From: Aminipila sp032051575
Lineage (GTDB): Bacteria > Bacillota > Clostridia > Peptostreptococcales > Anaerovoracaceae
Direction: 5' to 3'
Length of the DNA stretch: 64,000 bases
Assembly: GCF_032051575.1 (NCBI RefSeq)
Contig: NZ_DAMBYD010000006.1
Span: 186,001-250,000, forward strand
Shown piece after piece: positions 52,513 through 61,376 of this stretch; the first letter of the stretch is position 1; each line of letters begins with the position of its first letter. The notes under the pieces were generated by a model, which saw nothing but the letters and a program-made list of their open reading frames with translations, did no database searches and was not told the DNA's origin. The position numbers and the translations under genes were made by a program.

Positions 52513-53766
52513 TTACCTAACAACAGAATCAATTAACGTTGCCATTTTAGTTATTTCATTCATATCTTTTGCAGAAGAAAGAGACATCAGATATTTAACA
52601 TCTAGTAAAATACCCTGGACTTTTTCATAACTCTTATTATTTAATTTCCAATTGCTTCTTGCTGTACCTATGAAATACATCTCGTTCTCTGTATAAAAGC
52701 TTTTTCCAATAGAATTATACGGCATAATAAACGCATTGTATACTATCGGATGATTTCCGTTATCATCACAAAACTTTTCCATTTCGGCAATATACTCGCC
52801 GTACGTTATCTGCTTATTGATTGATGTAGACTCTGGTAAATGCCCCGGATTTTTGGACCACCCATACTTATAATATTTTGCATCAAGCACATAAATCCTA
52901 TCATTATATTTCATTATAGTGTCAGGGCGTAAGTAAGCATTATCTTTATCTTCAGCATCATGCCCTTCAAAATCACTACCATTAAGGTTCCATATTGTCT
53001 TTGGATAATATTCTTCTTTATTTGACTCACCAAATACTTTATCTATCATCCTCTCCCAAACAGTAGAAAATTTATAGGTACCATACCGGAAGTTTTTCTC
53101 TGCATTTTCATCACCCTGATACTCAATAAGTGCTAACATATTAATAAATAATTGACGATTTTCATCATTGAAAGTATTTGACAATTTATCTTTTAGAACA
53201 CCAGAAAAAAGTTTTTGCTTAAACTTGATTCTTGGCTTCTCTGGTAAATAACTTGAAAAAAGCCATCCCATCTTATCAAAACTTTCATATACACAATACT
53301 TATGTATCAGTGTAATAAGTTCATTTTCATTGATTTGATTTCTTTTTGTCACAAAGTCAAGATAAAATAGATCTTCATCCTGTATATAAGCACGTTGTGT
53401 TTTTATTGTTCTACTCCAATTTATTTTTCCACGTTTTGAAACATTATAATGTATTTCTCTTTCTTTATAATATCCTCTAACGTAAAAGTCCTGAATAATG
53501 AACAAATACGATTGTATTGGAAATTTCACCTCATCAAAAGAGTTTGACTGCCCCAGCACTTCTGAATCTCTTTTATTCGTATTTTTTGCCAAAGTAGACA
53601 TAATTAACAAAATATCTTTTCTTAATTCTTTTTCCTCTTCACTAATATGAAAACCCAAAGGAAACGAAATCTGTACATTTCCCTCTTCGCTTTTTATACC
53701 AACGAAAACATCAGAATCAATATTTGTGTTAACACTACACCTGTCCTTTAATAGTGTTTTAGGCAT
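52513..53766 (-). CDS. LlaJI-family restriction endonuclease (R2/McrC-like subunit)
   Basis: 417 aa. N-terminal region (EEGNVQISFPLGFHISEEEKELRKDIL) typical of LlaJI R2, later a PD-(D/E)XK core: AYLRPDTIMKYNDRIYVLDAKYYKYG (Asp...D-A-K). This is the nuclease partner of a McrB-like NTPase, like McrC. The ATG follows AGGTGAG. It begins 10 bases after the McrB-like gene and is cotranscribed. In Lactococcus the LlaJI system cuts at GACGC; specificity here is unknown. Confidence 0.85.
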   Translation of the reverse strand: MPKTLLKDRCSVNTNIDSDVFVGIKSEEGNVQISFPLGFHISEEEKELRKDILLIMSTLAKNTNKRDSEVLGQSNSFDEVKFPIQSYLFIIQDFYVRGYYKEREIHYNVSKRGKINWSRTIKTQRAYIQDEDLFYLDFVTKRNQINENELITLIHKYCVYESFDKMGWLFSSYLPEKPRIKFKQKLFSGVLKDKLSNTFNDENRQLFINMLALIEYQGDENAEKNFRYGTYKFSTVWERMIDKVFGESNKEEYYPKTIWNLNGSDFEGHDAEDKDNAYLRPDTIMKYNDRIYVLDAKYYKYGWSKNPGHLPESTSINKQITYGEYIAEMEKFCDDNGNHPIVYNAFIMPYNSIGKSFYTENEMYFIGTARSNWKLNNKSYEKVQGILLDVKYLMSLSSAKDMNEITKMATLIDSVVR

Positions 53767-53776
53767 AAGTGCTCAC

Positions 53777-55504
53777 CTACGCTTTCTCTTCTATATCCGA
53801 CACTTCTTCAGCGATAATTTCCTCATCTTCATTATATGTTTTTATCTGGCTCATCATTTTTTGATATACCTCTAATCTAAGTACTGCCTTTAATTTATCA
53901 GATGTCTCTGATTGATAAGTATCAACTACTTGTTCAAGCGAATTCATAGAAGCATTAAAGATTTTATCTTTATCCATTTTAAATGCATCATCCCACAAAT
54001 ATTTTAACGCTTTTTCAGGGAATCTATCTACTGCTAATTCTTTCTGTCTAATAAAATATGCGCCAAGTCTCTTATCCTCTGAACTAGACATGTCCATACT
54101 CATTTGGAGTACTTCATTATTAATTACTGTCGCAAAAGCACCCCAGGTTACATTTGTTCCCAATATATTATTATTTGCATGTTTTGCCTCCATTACTTTA
54201 TTTGGTATATGTTTCATATCCCATCTTCTCTGGAAAGCAGTATCTAATGTAAACACATTTTGATCTGATGTATTCATTGTGGCCAATAAAGACATATTAG
54301 AAGGAATACGGACCTCATGGTTTTCATCACCATAGACCCAATTAGCAACATCATAATTTGAGATAGCATATTCACCAGTACCATCTTCTGACCTATCTAA
54401 AAGCTGAAAGATTTCTCCAAAAATAGCTGGAGCATTTCCTCTGTTGATTTCTTCAATAACCAAATAGTACATGTTCTCCTTATTTGTCTCTGCTTTTTTC
54501 AACATTTTTGTAAAAGGCCCTGGTACAAATTCATATCTGAGTTTGCCTTGTGGATTTTCTTCATCCTTTACCACTTTAGGTAAAATCTGACCGACAAAAT
54601 CCGAATAAGTATAATCTGGATGAAATACAACCCTTTCTATCTTTGTCGCATCTGAACACATTTTCTTAATTGTATAACTCTTTCCAGCTCCTGGAACACC
54701 ATAATAGAGAATATTTGTTCCAGGTACTTTTTCCTCTTTTTTTTCTTTAGAGCTTGTATTGAGATTATCGTTTTTTTCATCTATATCCATATATGATTGA
54801 TAACTTAGTAAATCCCCCCCATTCCAGAAAGAACTACAATTGATAATATCAAAAATATCTGCTTTATTTTCTTGAGTTAACGTATCGTGTTTAATATAAA
54901 TCTTTTCTCCCTCTTCTGCCACGCATCCAGACCAAAGCAGCACTTTTATCATTTCACGCAACTGACGGTCTTCATGCTTCCAATTTCTCTCATCTTCCTT
55001 AAAAGAAATATTATCAGGAAAAGTTGGTACTTTTCGATATTGTAATATTTGGTTTACAACTTCTAGCAAGCTATAATCAGAATTCTTCGCAACATTATCA
55101 TTATAAAAAATGAAATTTTTAATTTCTTCCTTAGTCAAATAAGCATTACCTGGTACAATCAAATTAAATGTATAGAGGATTTTTATAATTGTTCTCATAG
55201 GCGCTAACTTAATATTATCTGCAAGAGTTTCCTCATACGCCTCACGTGTTCGTAAGTTCGGGTACTGAAATTTCTTAATAAAATTTAGTACTACTTCCCT
55301 AACATTTCCATGAGAAGCCACTTCCGAGCATCCACTCGTTTCTGTAAGATTAAAATAAAAGCCAAGTGTTTTCATATTATTATTTGCGCTTTTATCTTCA
55401 CTTGCAGATGGTACAGTATTCATTAAAAATGCTGTAGCTGCATTCTGCAATGAATCTCCCAATACTGATATCCGTAAATCATTAGTAAATAAGTAGTGAT
55501 ACAT
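53777..55504 (-). CDS. McrB-like AAA+ GTPase/ATPase subunit (LlaJI R1)
   Basis: 575 aa. N-terminal 240 residues are specific to the system; then a McrB-type AAA+ domain: Walker A YYGVPGAGKSYTIKK, Walker B YYLVIEEINRGNAPAIFGEI, NTP-specificity-like LLATMNTSDQNVF and AFQRRWD arginine-finger region. McrB-like motors translocate on DNA and activate the nuclease partner. Encoded directly after the second methyltransferase with AGGAGG before the ATG. Confidence 0.92.
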   Translation of the reverse strand: MYHYLFTNDLRISVLGDSLQNAATAFLMNTVPSASEDKSANNNMKTLGFYFNLTETSGCSEVASHGNVREVVLNFIKKFQYPNLRTREAYEETLADNIKLAPMRTIIKILYTFNLIVPGNAYLTKEEIKNFIFYNDNVAKNSDYSLLEVVNQILQYRKVPTFPDNISFKEDERNWKHEDRQLREMIKVLLWSGCVAEEGEKIYIKHDTLTQENKADIFDIINCSSFWNGGDLLSYQSYMDIDEKNDNLNTSSKEKKEEKVPGTNILYYGVPGAGKSYTIKKMCSDATKIERVVFHPDYTYSDFVGQILPKVVKDEENPQGKLRYEFVPGPFTKMLKKAETNKENMYYLVIEEINRGNAPAIFGEIFQLLDRSEDGTGEYAISNYDVANWVYGDENHEVRIPSNMSLLATMNTSDQNVFTLDTAFQRRWDMKHIPNKVMEAKHANNNILGTNVTWGAFATVINNEVLQMSMDMSSSEDKRLGAYFIRQKELAVDRFPEKALKYLWDDAFKMDKDKIFNASMNSLEQVVDTYQSETSDKLKAVLRLEVYQKMMSQIKTYNEDEEIIAEEVSDIEEKA

Positions 55505-55527
55505 TCTTCTCCTCCTTTTTTGCAGCT

Positions 55528-56751
55528 CTACAGCATTTCCATTAAGTCACCAATTGCTAATGCAATACATTTTGCCAATTTAGGGGGAACCGCATTTCCA
55601 ATCATTTGATAGGCATTGCCCTGACTTCCAACAAAATTAAAATCATCATCAAAGGATTGTAAACGAGCTGCTTCTCTAACTGTAATTGATCTACATTGTT
55701 TTGAATCATAATGAATAAATCGATTTCCATCTTTATACAAATGAGCAATTATCGTTGTACTTGGTAACTCAGCTTCCAAGACATGATATCTGTGAATAGG
55801 TGATTTGGAACCAACCTTCTCCTCATACAATTTGCTTATTTTTTTACTATCGTATTCTCTTTTTTCACTTTCAATATCCTGAGCTAATATTTTAAAAGTA
55901 TCCATATCCCTTAAGTTATGATAACGTGGGTTATGCCATGTTATATCTGATTCTGGTGTATTATGTGATTTTCTTCTTTTATGATGTTCCTCATCAAAAT
56001 ATGGCGTACACTTAGGCAAATCACCTATAGCCTCTCTAACAGTCACCTTTTTAGTTGATTTATATTTAGGCAGAATTTCTGTATAAAAATTCTTTAACAA
56101 ATTCTGTATGTACTTACAACATTTTTTGTTTATGCCAACTATTATCATTCTGTCTCTATTCTGTGGAACCCCATAATCACTTGCATTCACCTTTGCATAC
56201 TTTTTTAAATCATCAATAATTTCATATCCAATATTTTCAAACCCGGCACGAATCTTATCCGTAATAGGTTTTCCATCTGGTGCTGCACTCAATATACCTG
56301 GAACATTTTCAAACACGAATACTTTAGGTTTATATCTATTAACTACATTGAGATAATGTTCAAAAAGATAATTACGATAATCCTCCTTCATCCCATTTTC
56401 ATCACGTACTCTTCCCGCTACAGAATATGCTTGACAAGGAGGTCCGCCAATAATTACATCCACTCCATTGGCCTGATTAACAAAATAATCAAGTCCTTTA
56501 CCTGATGCAAATTCTGAATCACCTTGCCAACCTTCAAATAGTTCTTTTTCTCTCTGAATATCAAAATGCATTACTCTTTCCTGAGCATCTTCAATATTCC
56601 ATTTGTTTCTAAGCCGTTCTTTTAAAGTATTTACTTGTGGTTTTAACCACTCTACAGCAGCAACATCAGTATATTTGCCACTCTGAAGGAATCCATCTTC
56701 TAAACCTCCGCATCCTGCAAACAAATCGATCATTCTATATTTTGGCATCAT
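55528..56751 (-). CDS. C5-cytosine DNA methyltransferase 2 of the LlaJI-like system
   Basis: 407 aa. Motif I MIDLFAGCGGLEDGFLQ, motif IV GGPPCQAYSVAGR with catalytic Cys, motif VI VFENVPGIL, motif VIII YGVPQNRDRMIIVG, motifs IX/X REAARLQSFDDDF and GNAVPPKLAK. Complete. Protects host DNA by 5-methylcytosine on one strand of the asymmetric site, presumably. ATGATG start with AGGAAT. Only five bases after the first methyltransferase. Confidence 0.96.
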   Translation of the reverse strand: MMPKYRMIDLFAGCGGLEDGFLQSGKYTDVAAVEWLKPQVNTLKERLRNKWNIEDAQERVMHFDIQREKELFEGWQGDSEFASGKGLDYFVNQANGVDVIIGGPPCQAYSVAGRVRDENGMKEDYRNYLFEHYLNVVNRYKPKVFVFENVPGILSAAPDGKPITDKIRAGFENIGYEIIDDLKKYAKVNASDYGVPQNRDRMIIVGINKKCCKYIQNLLKNFYTEILPKYKSTKKVTVREAIGDLPKCTPYFDEEHHKRRKSHNTPESDITWHNPRYHNLRDMDTFKILAQDIESEKREYDSKKISKLYEEKVGSKSPIHRYHVLEAELPSTTIIAHLYKDGNRFIHYDSKQCRSITVREAARLQSFDDDFNFVGSQGNAYQMIGNAVPPKLAKCIALAIGDLMEML

Positions 56752-56756
56752 TATTC

Positions 56757-57830
56757 CTACTTTCTCAAATACAATTTTAATCTTTCTGCAACTACTTTAC
56801 CAAGCATTGGTGGAACTGCATTTCCAACCTGCTTATACTGCTGAGACTTATTACCATAAAAAATAAAATCATCAGGAAAACTCTGCAAACGAGCACTTTC
56901 ACGTACAGTAGGAATTCGATTATACTTATAATGAAAATGTGATCTATGTCCAGTATTTATTGTAAGTGAAGGTTTTTTACTATTATATCTTGTAAGAGCC
57001 TCATGATATTTATACAATCCCTGGTACTCTTCTGGCAACGCCTTATAGTTTTTTCCCTCTGGTACTAGTGAAATCATTTTCACTGTCTTTTTATCATGAA
57101 TTGTTCCAATGTGATTATAAATTTTATCAGATTTTTTTCGCATTTCCTTCTGATAATCACTTAATGGTTCGCATGGGTATTCCTGTACCTCATCACCATA
57201 AATATTTTCAAGGGCCGGCAAATCACAAATAGCATCTTCGCATGTAACATAACTTTCCTTATCAACCGTTGGTTCAGGAAACACAAAAGTCTCTTTTGAA
57301 TTTAGTAATCCCACAAAAAAAACCCTCTTCCTTATCTGTGGAATGCCATAATCAGGTGCATAAAGAAGTTTAGGTTCCATTTTGTATCCAATAGCCGCGA
57401 AATCCTCAACTATCCTTTTTGCTCCGATTCCTCCATTTGTCTGAAGCATACCTGGAACATTTTCCAGCACAACCGCTTGTGGTTTAACTCGCTCTGCAAG
57501 TTCTACCATTGCCTGATATAGTGTATTTCTTTTATCATTCTTATCTCTCGGCCCTGCAATTGAAAATCCTTGACATGGTGGTCCTCCAACTAATACATCT
57601 AACTTTATATTTCTTTCTTTCAAAAAATCAATTATCACATCAATATTATCATGATTAAACAAATCTAACTTCTTAGCTTCTGCACTTCCATGGTTCTCTT
57701 TAAATGACTTTAATGTCATCTCATCGAAGTCAACGCCTAATACAACATCGTAGCCAGCATCAAAAAAGCCTCTGGATAAGCCACCAGCACCAGAAAACAA
57801 ATCCAAACATGTATATTTATATTTCCTCAT
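56757..57830 (-). CDS. C5-cytosine DNA methyltransferase 1 of the LlaJI-like system
   Basis: 357 aa. Motif I CLDLFSGAGGLSRGFFDAGY, motif IV VGGPPCQGFSIAGPRDK, motif VI VLENVPGML, motif VIII YGIPQIRKRVFFVGL, motif X RESARLQSFPDDF and QVGNAVPPMLGKVVA. Complete and shorter than its partner, so the two are not simple duplicates. Two m5C enzymes are expected if the recognition site is asymmetric, as GACGC for LlaJI. Follows the small regulator gene by 11 bases. Confidence 0.96.
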   Translation of the reverse strand: MRKYKYTCLDLFSGAGGLSRGFFDAGYDVVLGVDFDEMTLKSFKENHGSAEAKKLDLFNHDNIDVIIDFLKERNIKLDVLVGGPPCQGFSIAGPRDKNDKRNTLYQAMVELAERVKPQAVVLENVPGMLQTNGGIGAKRIVEDFAAIGYKMEPKLLYAPDYGIPQIRKRVFFVGLLNSKETFVFPEPTVDKESYVTCEDAICDLPALENIYGDEVQEYPCEPLSDYQKEMRKKSDKIYNHIGTIHDKKTVKMISLVPEGKNYKALPEEYQGLYKYHEALTRYNSKKPSLTINTGHRSHFHYKYNRIPTVRESARLQSFPDDFIFYGNKSQQYKQVGNAVPPMLGKVVAERLKLYLRK

Positions 57831-57841
57831 TATTATCTCCT

Positions 57842-58039
57842 TTAGTTCTCATTTGGATTATTTTCCTTAATATAATTTCTAATCCATAATCCTATTTCAA
57901 CAGACGCAGTTTTTCCCTCGTCTCGAAGCAAATTCATGAATTCGTCTTTTACTTCTGGCTCTATTGATATCTCAATTTTAGCAGTTTTCCTTCTTCCAGG
58001 GGGACGACCTCCCATATTATTTTTCTTTATCGACATCAT
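57842..58039 (-). CDS. Small ribbon-helix-helix-like regulator of the restriction operon
   Basis: 65 aa. Basic N-terminus (KKNNMGGRPPGRRKTAK), then a beta strand and two helices (IEISIEPEVKDEFMNLLRDE, TASVEIGLWIRNYIKENN), the shape of a CopG/Arc-type dimeric DNA-binding protein. It is the first gene of the operon, so it is well placed as a controller protein. Two operator-like copies of ATGGTTTA lie in its own promoter. Start ATG 58039 or 58036 after GGAGG. One GACGC, the LlaJI target, occurs in this gene at 57903-57907. Confidence 0.72.
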   Translation of the reverse strand: MMSIKKNNMGGRPPGRRKTAKIEISIEPEVKDEFMNLLRDEGKTASVEIGLWIRNYIKENNPNEN

Positions 58040-58044
58040 GTTTA

Positions 58045-58095
58045 CCTCCGTTTATAAACCATATTATATAATGTTTTTATCATGGTGTAAACCAT
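58045..58095 (-). promoter_or_regulatory. Promoter/operator of the LlaJI-like operon
   Basis: Minus strand: -35 TTTACA (58086-58091), 17-bp spacer, -10 TATAAT (58063-58068), then GGAGG (58045-58049). Two related boxes overlap it: ATGGTTTACACCAT (58082-58095, an inverted repeat at the -35) and ATGGTTTATAAAC (58050-58062, just after the -10, where transcription begins). Binding at either would hide the promoter. Repression by the small RHH protein is the natural reading, giving delayed control of restriction after entry into a new cell. Confidence 0.65.
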
Positions 58096-58314
58096 TATTT
58101 CAAATAACTATTTATGAAATAGTTGTATTGATTTGTTACCAATATAATTCTAATAAAAGAGAACCATGATAAGAATTTTCCTACCTTGATTCTCATTATA
58201 ATGGAGCCTATATACCATATATATTTTCCCTCAGAGCGCATCCAGGTCAAATCATTTTATTATTATAAATCAGTATAGCTGCAATACAATTTATTTCTAA
58301 TTCTGCCATAATTC

Positions 58315-58797
58315 TCAAATAAAATCAACCCCTTTTAGGAACATTTGTTCTTGTTTTTTATCTAGTTCTTTTTCCATAGTAAAATCAAGAATATACTCTT
58401 CTATCGCTCTAATACACTCTTCTACATTTTTACTTATCTCTTTACCCCAAAACCTTCTTACTGCCCAGCCGCTAAAGTACAACTGTTTATCTATTTCACT
58501 ATCACGCTCTTTATTTCTATTAATTTTATTAATCCAGTATTCACTATTTTTACTTTGTTTCAATCGTTCCCTCTGTTCTTCCCAATTATATCCATGAAAA
58601 AATTCGCTATCACAAAAAATTACTAGGTGATATTTAGGCAATACAATATCTGGCTTGCCCGGCAACTTATCATAGTTTTTTCTATATCTATATCCCTTAG
58701 CCCATAAAGCTCTTCGTAATTTAATTTCTATAGATGTATCTTTGCTTTTAATATTACACATATTTCTGTGTCTTTGTTCCGCCGTCAAATTATCCAT
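58315..58797 (-). CDS. vsr: Very short patch repair endonuclease Vsr-like
   Basis: 160 aa. Vsr pattern: RHRNMCNIKSKDTSIEIKLR, GYRYRKNYDKLPGKPDIVLPKYHLVIFCDSEFFHGYNW (motif split for reading: KPDIV Asp and FFHGYN His). Vsr repairs T:G mismatches left by deamination of m5C, so it serves the two methyltransferases. In the usual motif the last part reads C-F-W-H; here it is EFFHGYN. Encoded 275 bases upstream of the operon start, same strand, likely on its own promoter. Confidence 0.9.
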   Translation of the reverse strand: MDNLTAEQRHRNMCNIKSKDTSIEIKLRRALWAKGYRYRKNYDKLPGKPDIVLPKYHLVIFCDSEFFHGYNWEEQRERLKQSKNSEYWINKINRNKERDSEIDKQLYFSGWAVRRFWGKEISKNVEECIRAIEEYILDFTMEKELDKKQEQMFLKGVDFI

Positions 58798-58935
58798 AAA
58801 TTCACCATCTTCTAAAAAAACTCACTTCTATTCTATCATAGCACTCTATATTTGACTAATCCCATTTAATAAAGCCAATATAACTTATTTTTCTCACACT
58901 TTTATGTACCACCAATTTAATACTTTAATGATATC

Positions 58936-58985
58936 AAAAAAGAGCCTTAAACTTAGTATTTCACTGCGTTCCAAAGCTCTTTTAA
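58936..58985 (-). terminator. Terminator of the 134-aa membrane protein gene
   Basis: On the minus strand AAAGAGCTTT pairs with AAGGCTCTTT (one G-U) across a 25-base loop, followed by TTTTTT. It lies 55 bases after the stop of the gene at 59040 and shields vsr from read-through. Confidence 0.65.
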
Positions 58986-59039
58986 AGATTAACTTCTTTC
59001 TAATTTATTACCTTATACTTAAAACAATTTTTAACTCAT

Positions 59040-59444
59040 TTAATCACTAACATTTTCCCCATTCCCCATAAGTACTGGTCGGCTATCTATCTTTTTGTAT
59101 TGAATAACATAGTTCTGTATTGTGTCAAAGTAATACAATACATTTTTGCTGTATACTATACAATGTTTTTCTCCATCCGTATCTTCAAGTACATACATGT
59201 CTTCATAATCTTTTTTGTATATTCCTTTTTCGACCATTGTTTGATTTTTATATTTATAGTAATTATCACCCTTAAATACAAAATACTGAATATCAGCTAA
59301 TTCCCCCACACTATAAGTTCCTATTATATTACCATTACCTAGTTGTCGCCCATATTTAATCAGAAATCCCGTTGATATACATAGAAGTACAATCAAAAGT
59401 ACTATTACAACATTTTTAAATTCAAATTGACCGCTGTTTTTCAT
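59040..59444 (-). CDS. Hypothetical membrane-anchored protein, paralogue of the one at 32.4 kb
   Basis: 134 aa from ATG at 59444 (GGGGG six bases upstream; the frame is open to 59480 but without a site). One N-terminal membrane helix (about 10-28) and a beta-rich outer domain (IIGTYSVGELADIQYFVF, KGIYKKDYEDMYVLED, KNVLYYFDTIQN, QYKKIDSRPVLMGN). Order and motifs match the 32.4-kb protein. Family not recognised. Confidence 0.65.
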   Translation of the reverse strand: MKNSGQFEFKNVVIVLLIVLLCISTGFLIKYGRQLGNGNIIGTYSVGELADIQYFVFKGDNYYKYKNQTMVEKGIYKKDYEDMYVLEDTDGEKHCIVYSKNVLYYFDTIQNYVIQYKKIDSRPVLMGNGENVSD

Positions 59445-59514
59445 ATTTACCCCCATTCCCCGCCGCTTCGCTTTCGGCACAAATCATTCATGAAAATTGT
59501 TTATTATTATTACA

Positions 59515-60807
59515 CTATAAATATTTCCGTTCACTCACTGCATTTCTGATAATCTTCACTGCTCCATCTATTCCAAATACACTGCTATCAATGGTCAAGT
59601 TGTACTCTTTTGCATTACCCCATTCTTTTCCGGTATATCTCTTGTAGAAGTTTTTACGGCCCTTGTCATTCTTATGTATACTGGACTTCGCAACGTCCTT
59701 ACTGAAGTTATAAACATTCACCGTTCGTTGGATCCTGCTTTTCTCATTTGCATGGATAAAGACTCTTGTTATATCTTCCTCTTGTAGGATAAAATCAGCA
59801 CATCTTCCCACGATTACGCAGGGTCCTTGGTCTGCAATTTCTTTAATTACTTTACGCTGTGCCGCAAAAATTACATCAATTCTAGATAAAGCTTCTTTCA
59901 TATAGGCATAATTTTGTGTGACTAAATCGTACAGGAAAGGGTTATTCAGTGTCTGCTCATGATCTGCAATGTAATCTTCCGAATATCCACTCTCTTTTGC
60001 CGTATAAGAAATAATTTCTTTATCATAGAATGCTATGTTTAACTCATCCGCCAGTTTTTGACCTATTTCATGGCCCCCACTTCCGAACTCACGAGCAATG
60101 GTAATAATGATTTTATTGTGACCTTCTTGCATAGATGCCATTTCACTATCTACAACAGAAGCATAATCACATAGAATCTTGTCCATACAGGATAAGTGCT
60201 TATTAAAGAATTTAGCTATTAATCCTACTATAAATGCAGCAATTACTGTACCTTCTCTGACACCTGCTACTTTATGAAATAGGATTAGAGAAATAATGCA
60301 GGCACATAGGGTCAAAGTAGTATCAAAACAGATTTTTGTTGTTCCAAATTCTTTTTTATACTTTGTAGAAATAGCCTTTACAAAAGCTTCTCCAGATAAC
60401 ATGACAACATTTGCTATTACTTCTATACTGACACCCAATGCTAAAATAACGCACCCCGCAAGAAGTGATGTGATTTTTATTATGTAATTAGCTGGAGTAA
60501 AAAATGAAAGTAAAGACATGGTTAAATCAATAAAATATCCGAAGAGAACAGAAATTGGAATCTGTATTAACTGTACTTTTTGAAAATCCTTTCTCAAGAA
60601 AATAATTTGTCCTACAATCAAAATCATGTTTAACAAAAAAGTGAATTGCCCCATGCTCAATGGGAATCCCATGCTTAAAGTATAAGGGATACTTGATATA
60701 GGGGAAGTTCCAAGGTTGGCTTTGGTTATCAGACTTACTCCCAATGCATTTACAAATAATCCTAGTATAAATAATATATAACGTTTTAATAGTTCTTTTT
60801 TTGACAT
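59515..60807 (-). CDS. YczE/YitT-like membrane protein fused to cytidylate-kinase-like domain
   Basis: 430 aa. Residues about 1-210 carry five membrane helices of a YczE/YitT-type (DUF6198) protein (GLFVNALGVSLITKANLGTSPIS). Residues about 230-425 are a cytidylate kinase-like P-loop domain: IIITIAREFGSGGHEIGQKLA, FYDKEII, CVIVGRCADFIL, ARRIxR-like ARVFIHANEKSRIQRT. Fusions of this kind are known in Clostridia, but their substrate is not known. Cotranscribed with the MarR gene 22 bases upstream. Confidence 0.8.
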   Translation of the reverse strand: MSKKELLKRYILFILGLFVNALGVSLITKANLGTSPISSIPYTLSMGFPLSMGQFTFLLNMILIVGQIIFLRKDFQKVQLIQIPISVLFGYFIDLTMSLLSFFTPANYIIKITSLLAGCVILALGVSIEVIANVVMLSGEAFVKAISTKYKKEFGTTKICFDTTLTLCACIISLILFHKVAGVREGTVIAAFIVGLIAKFFNKHLSCMDKILCDYASVVDSEMASMQEGHNKIIITIAREFGSGGHEIGQKLADELNIAFYDKEIISYTAKESGYSEDYIADHEQTLNNPFLYDLVTQNYAYMKEALSRIDVIFAAQRKVIKEIADQGPCVIVGRCADFILQEEDITRVFIHANEKSRIQRTVNVYNFSKDVAKSSIHKNDKGRKNFYKRYTGKEWGNAKEYNLTIDSSVFGIDGAVKIIRNAVSERKYL

Positions 60808-60829
60808 TCATTCCGCCTCACTTAAATGG

Positions 60830-61255
60830 TTAATTTTCTTTTGTCATATTGCAGTATATTCGATGTAGCTGTTGAATAAATGCATCTTTTTCCTGATCTG
60901 AAAATCCTTCGAAAGCAAGGCCTTCAAGCTCATCAAATACAGAGTTGACTTTGCCTTGCATTTTTTCACCAGTCTCGGTTAAATAAACATACTGGGATCT
61001 TCTATTTCCGTTCAGGGATTTTCTTTCGATTAGTCCGTTTTCTTCCATCCGCCCAAGTAAACTTGTAACCGTAGCTGGTTCAATCTGACATGCAGCTGCT
61101 ATATCTTTTTGAACACAGCCATTATGGTTCCCTAAATAATCTAACACCTTTGGCTGGCCTAAAGACAATTTGGTATCATTCAGTTTGGTAAATACTTTTT
61201 TATGTAATACAGCTTGGGTTATCATCATTAGATTATGGAAATTAATATCAATCAT
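60830..61255 (-). CDS. MarR-family transcriptional regulator
   Basis: 141 aa. Winged helix: LSLGQPKVLDYLGNHNGCVQ, KDIAAACQIEPATVTSLLGRM recognition helix, ENGLIERKSLNGNRRSQYVYLT wing. Regulates probably the membrane/kinase fusion gene directly downstream. GGGAG precedes the ATG. Confidence 0.93.
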   Translation of the reverse strand: MIDINFHNLMMITQAVLHKKVFTKLNDTKLSLGQPKVLDYLGNHNGCVQKDIAAACQIEPATVTSLLGRMEENGLIERKSLNGNRRSQYVYLTETGEKMQGKVNSVFDELEGLAFEGFSDQEKDAFIQQLHRIYCNMTKEN

Positions 61256-61376
61256 AGCTTTCTCCCGTATGTTTTTATTATAACTGCAATAATTAGACTT
61301 CTAACTGTTAGAATTCTAATCTATTATATATTATAGAAATACAATGTCAAGTACCTTTATAACTTTACATCATCAA

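Noticed and set aside
60527..60811. 94-codon minus-strand frame
   Set aside because: Shadow in another frame of the YczE/cytidylate-kinase-like gene.
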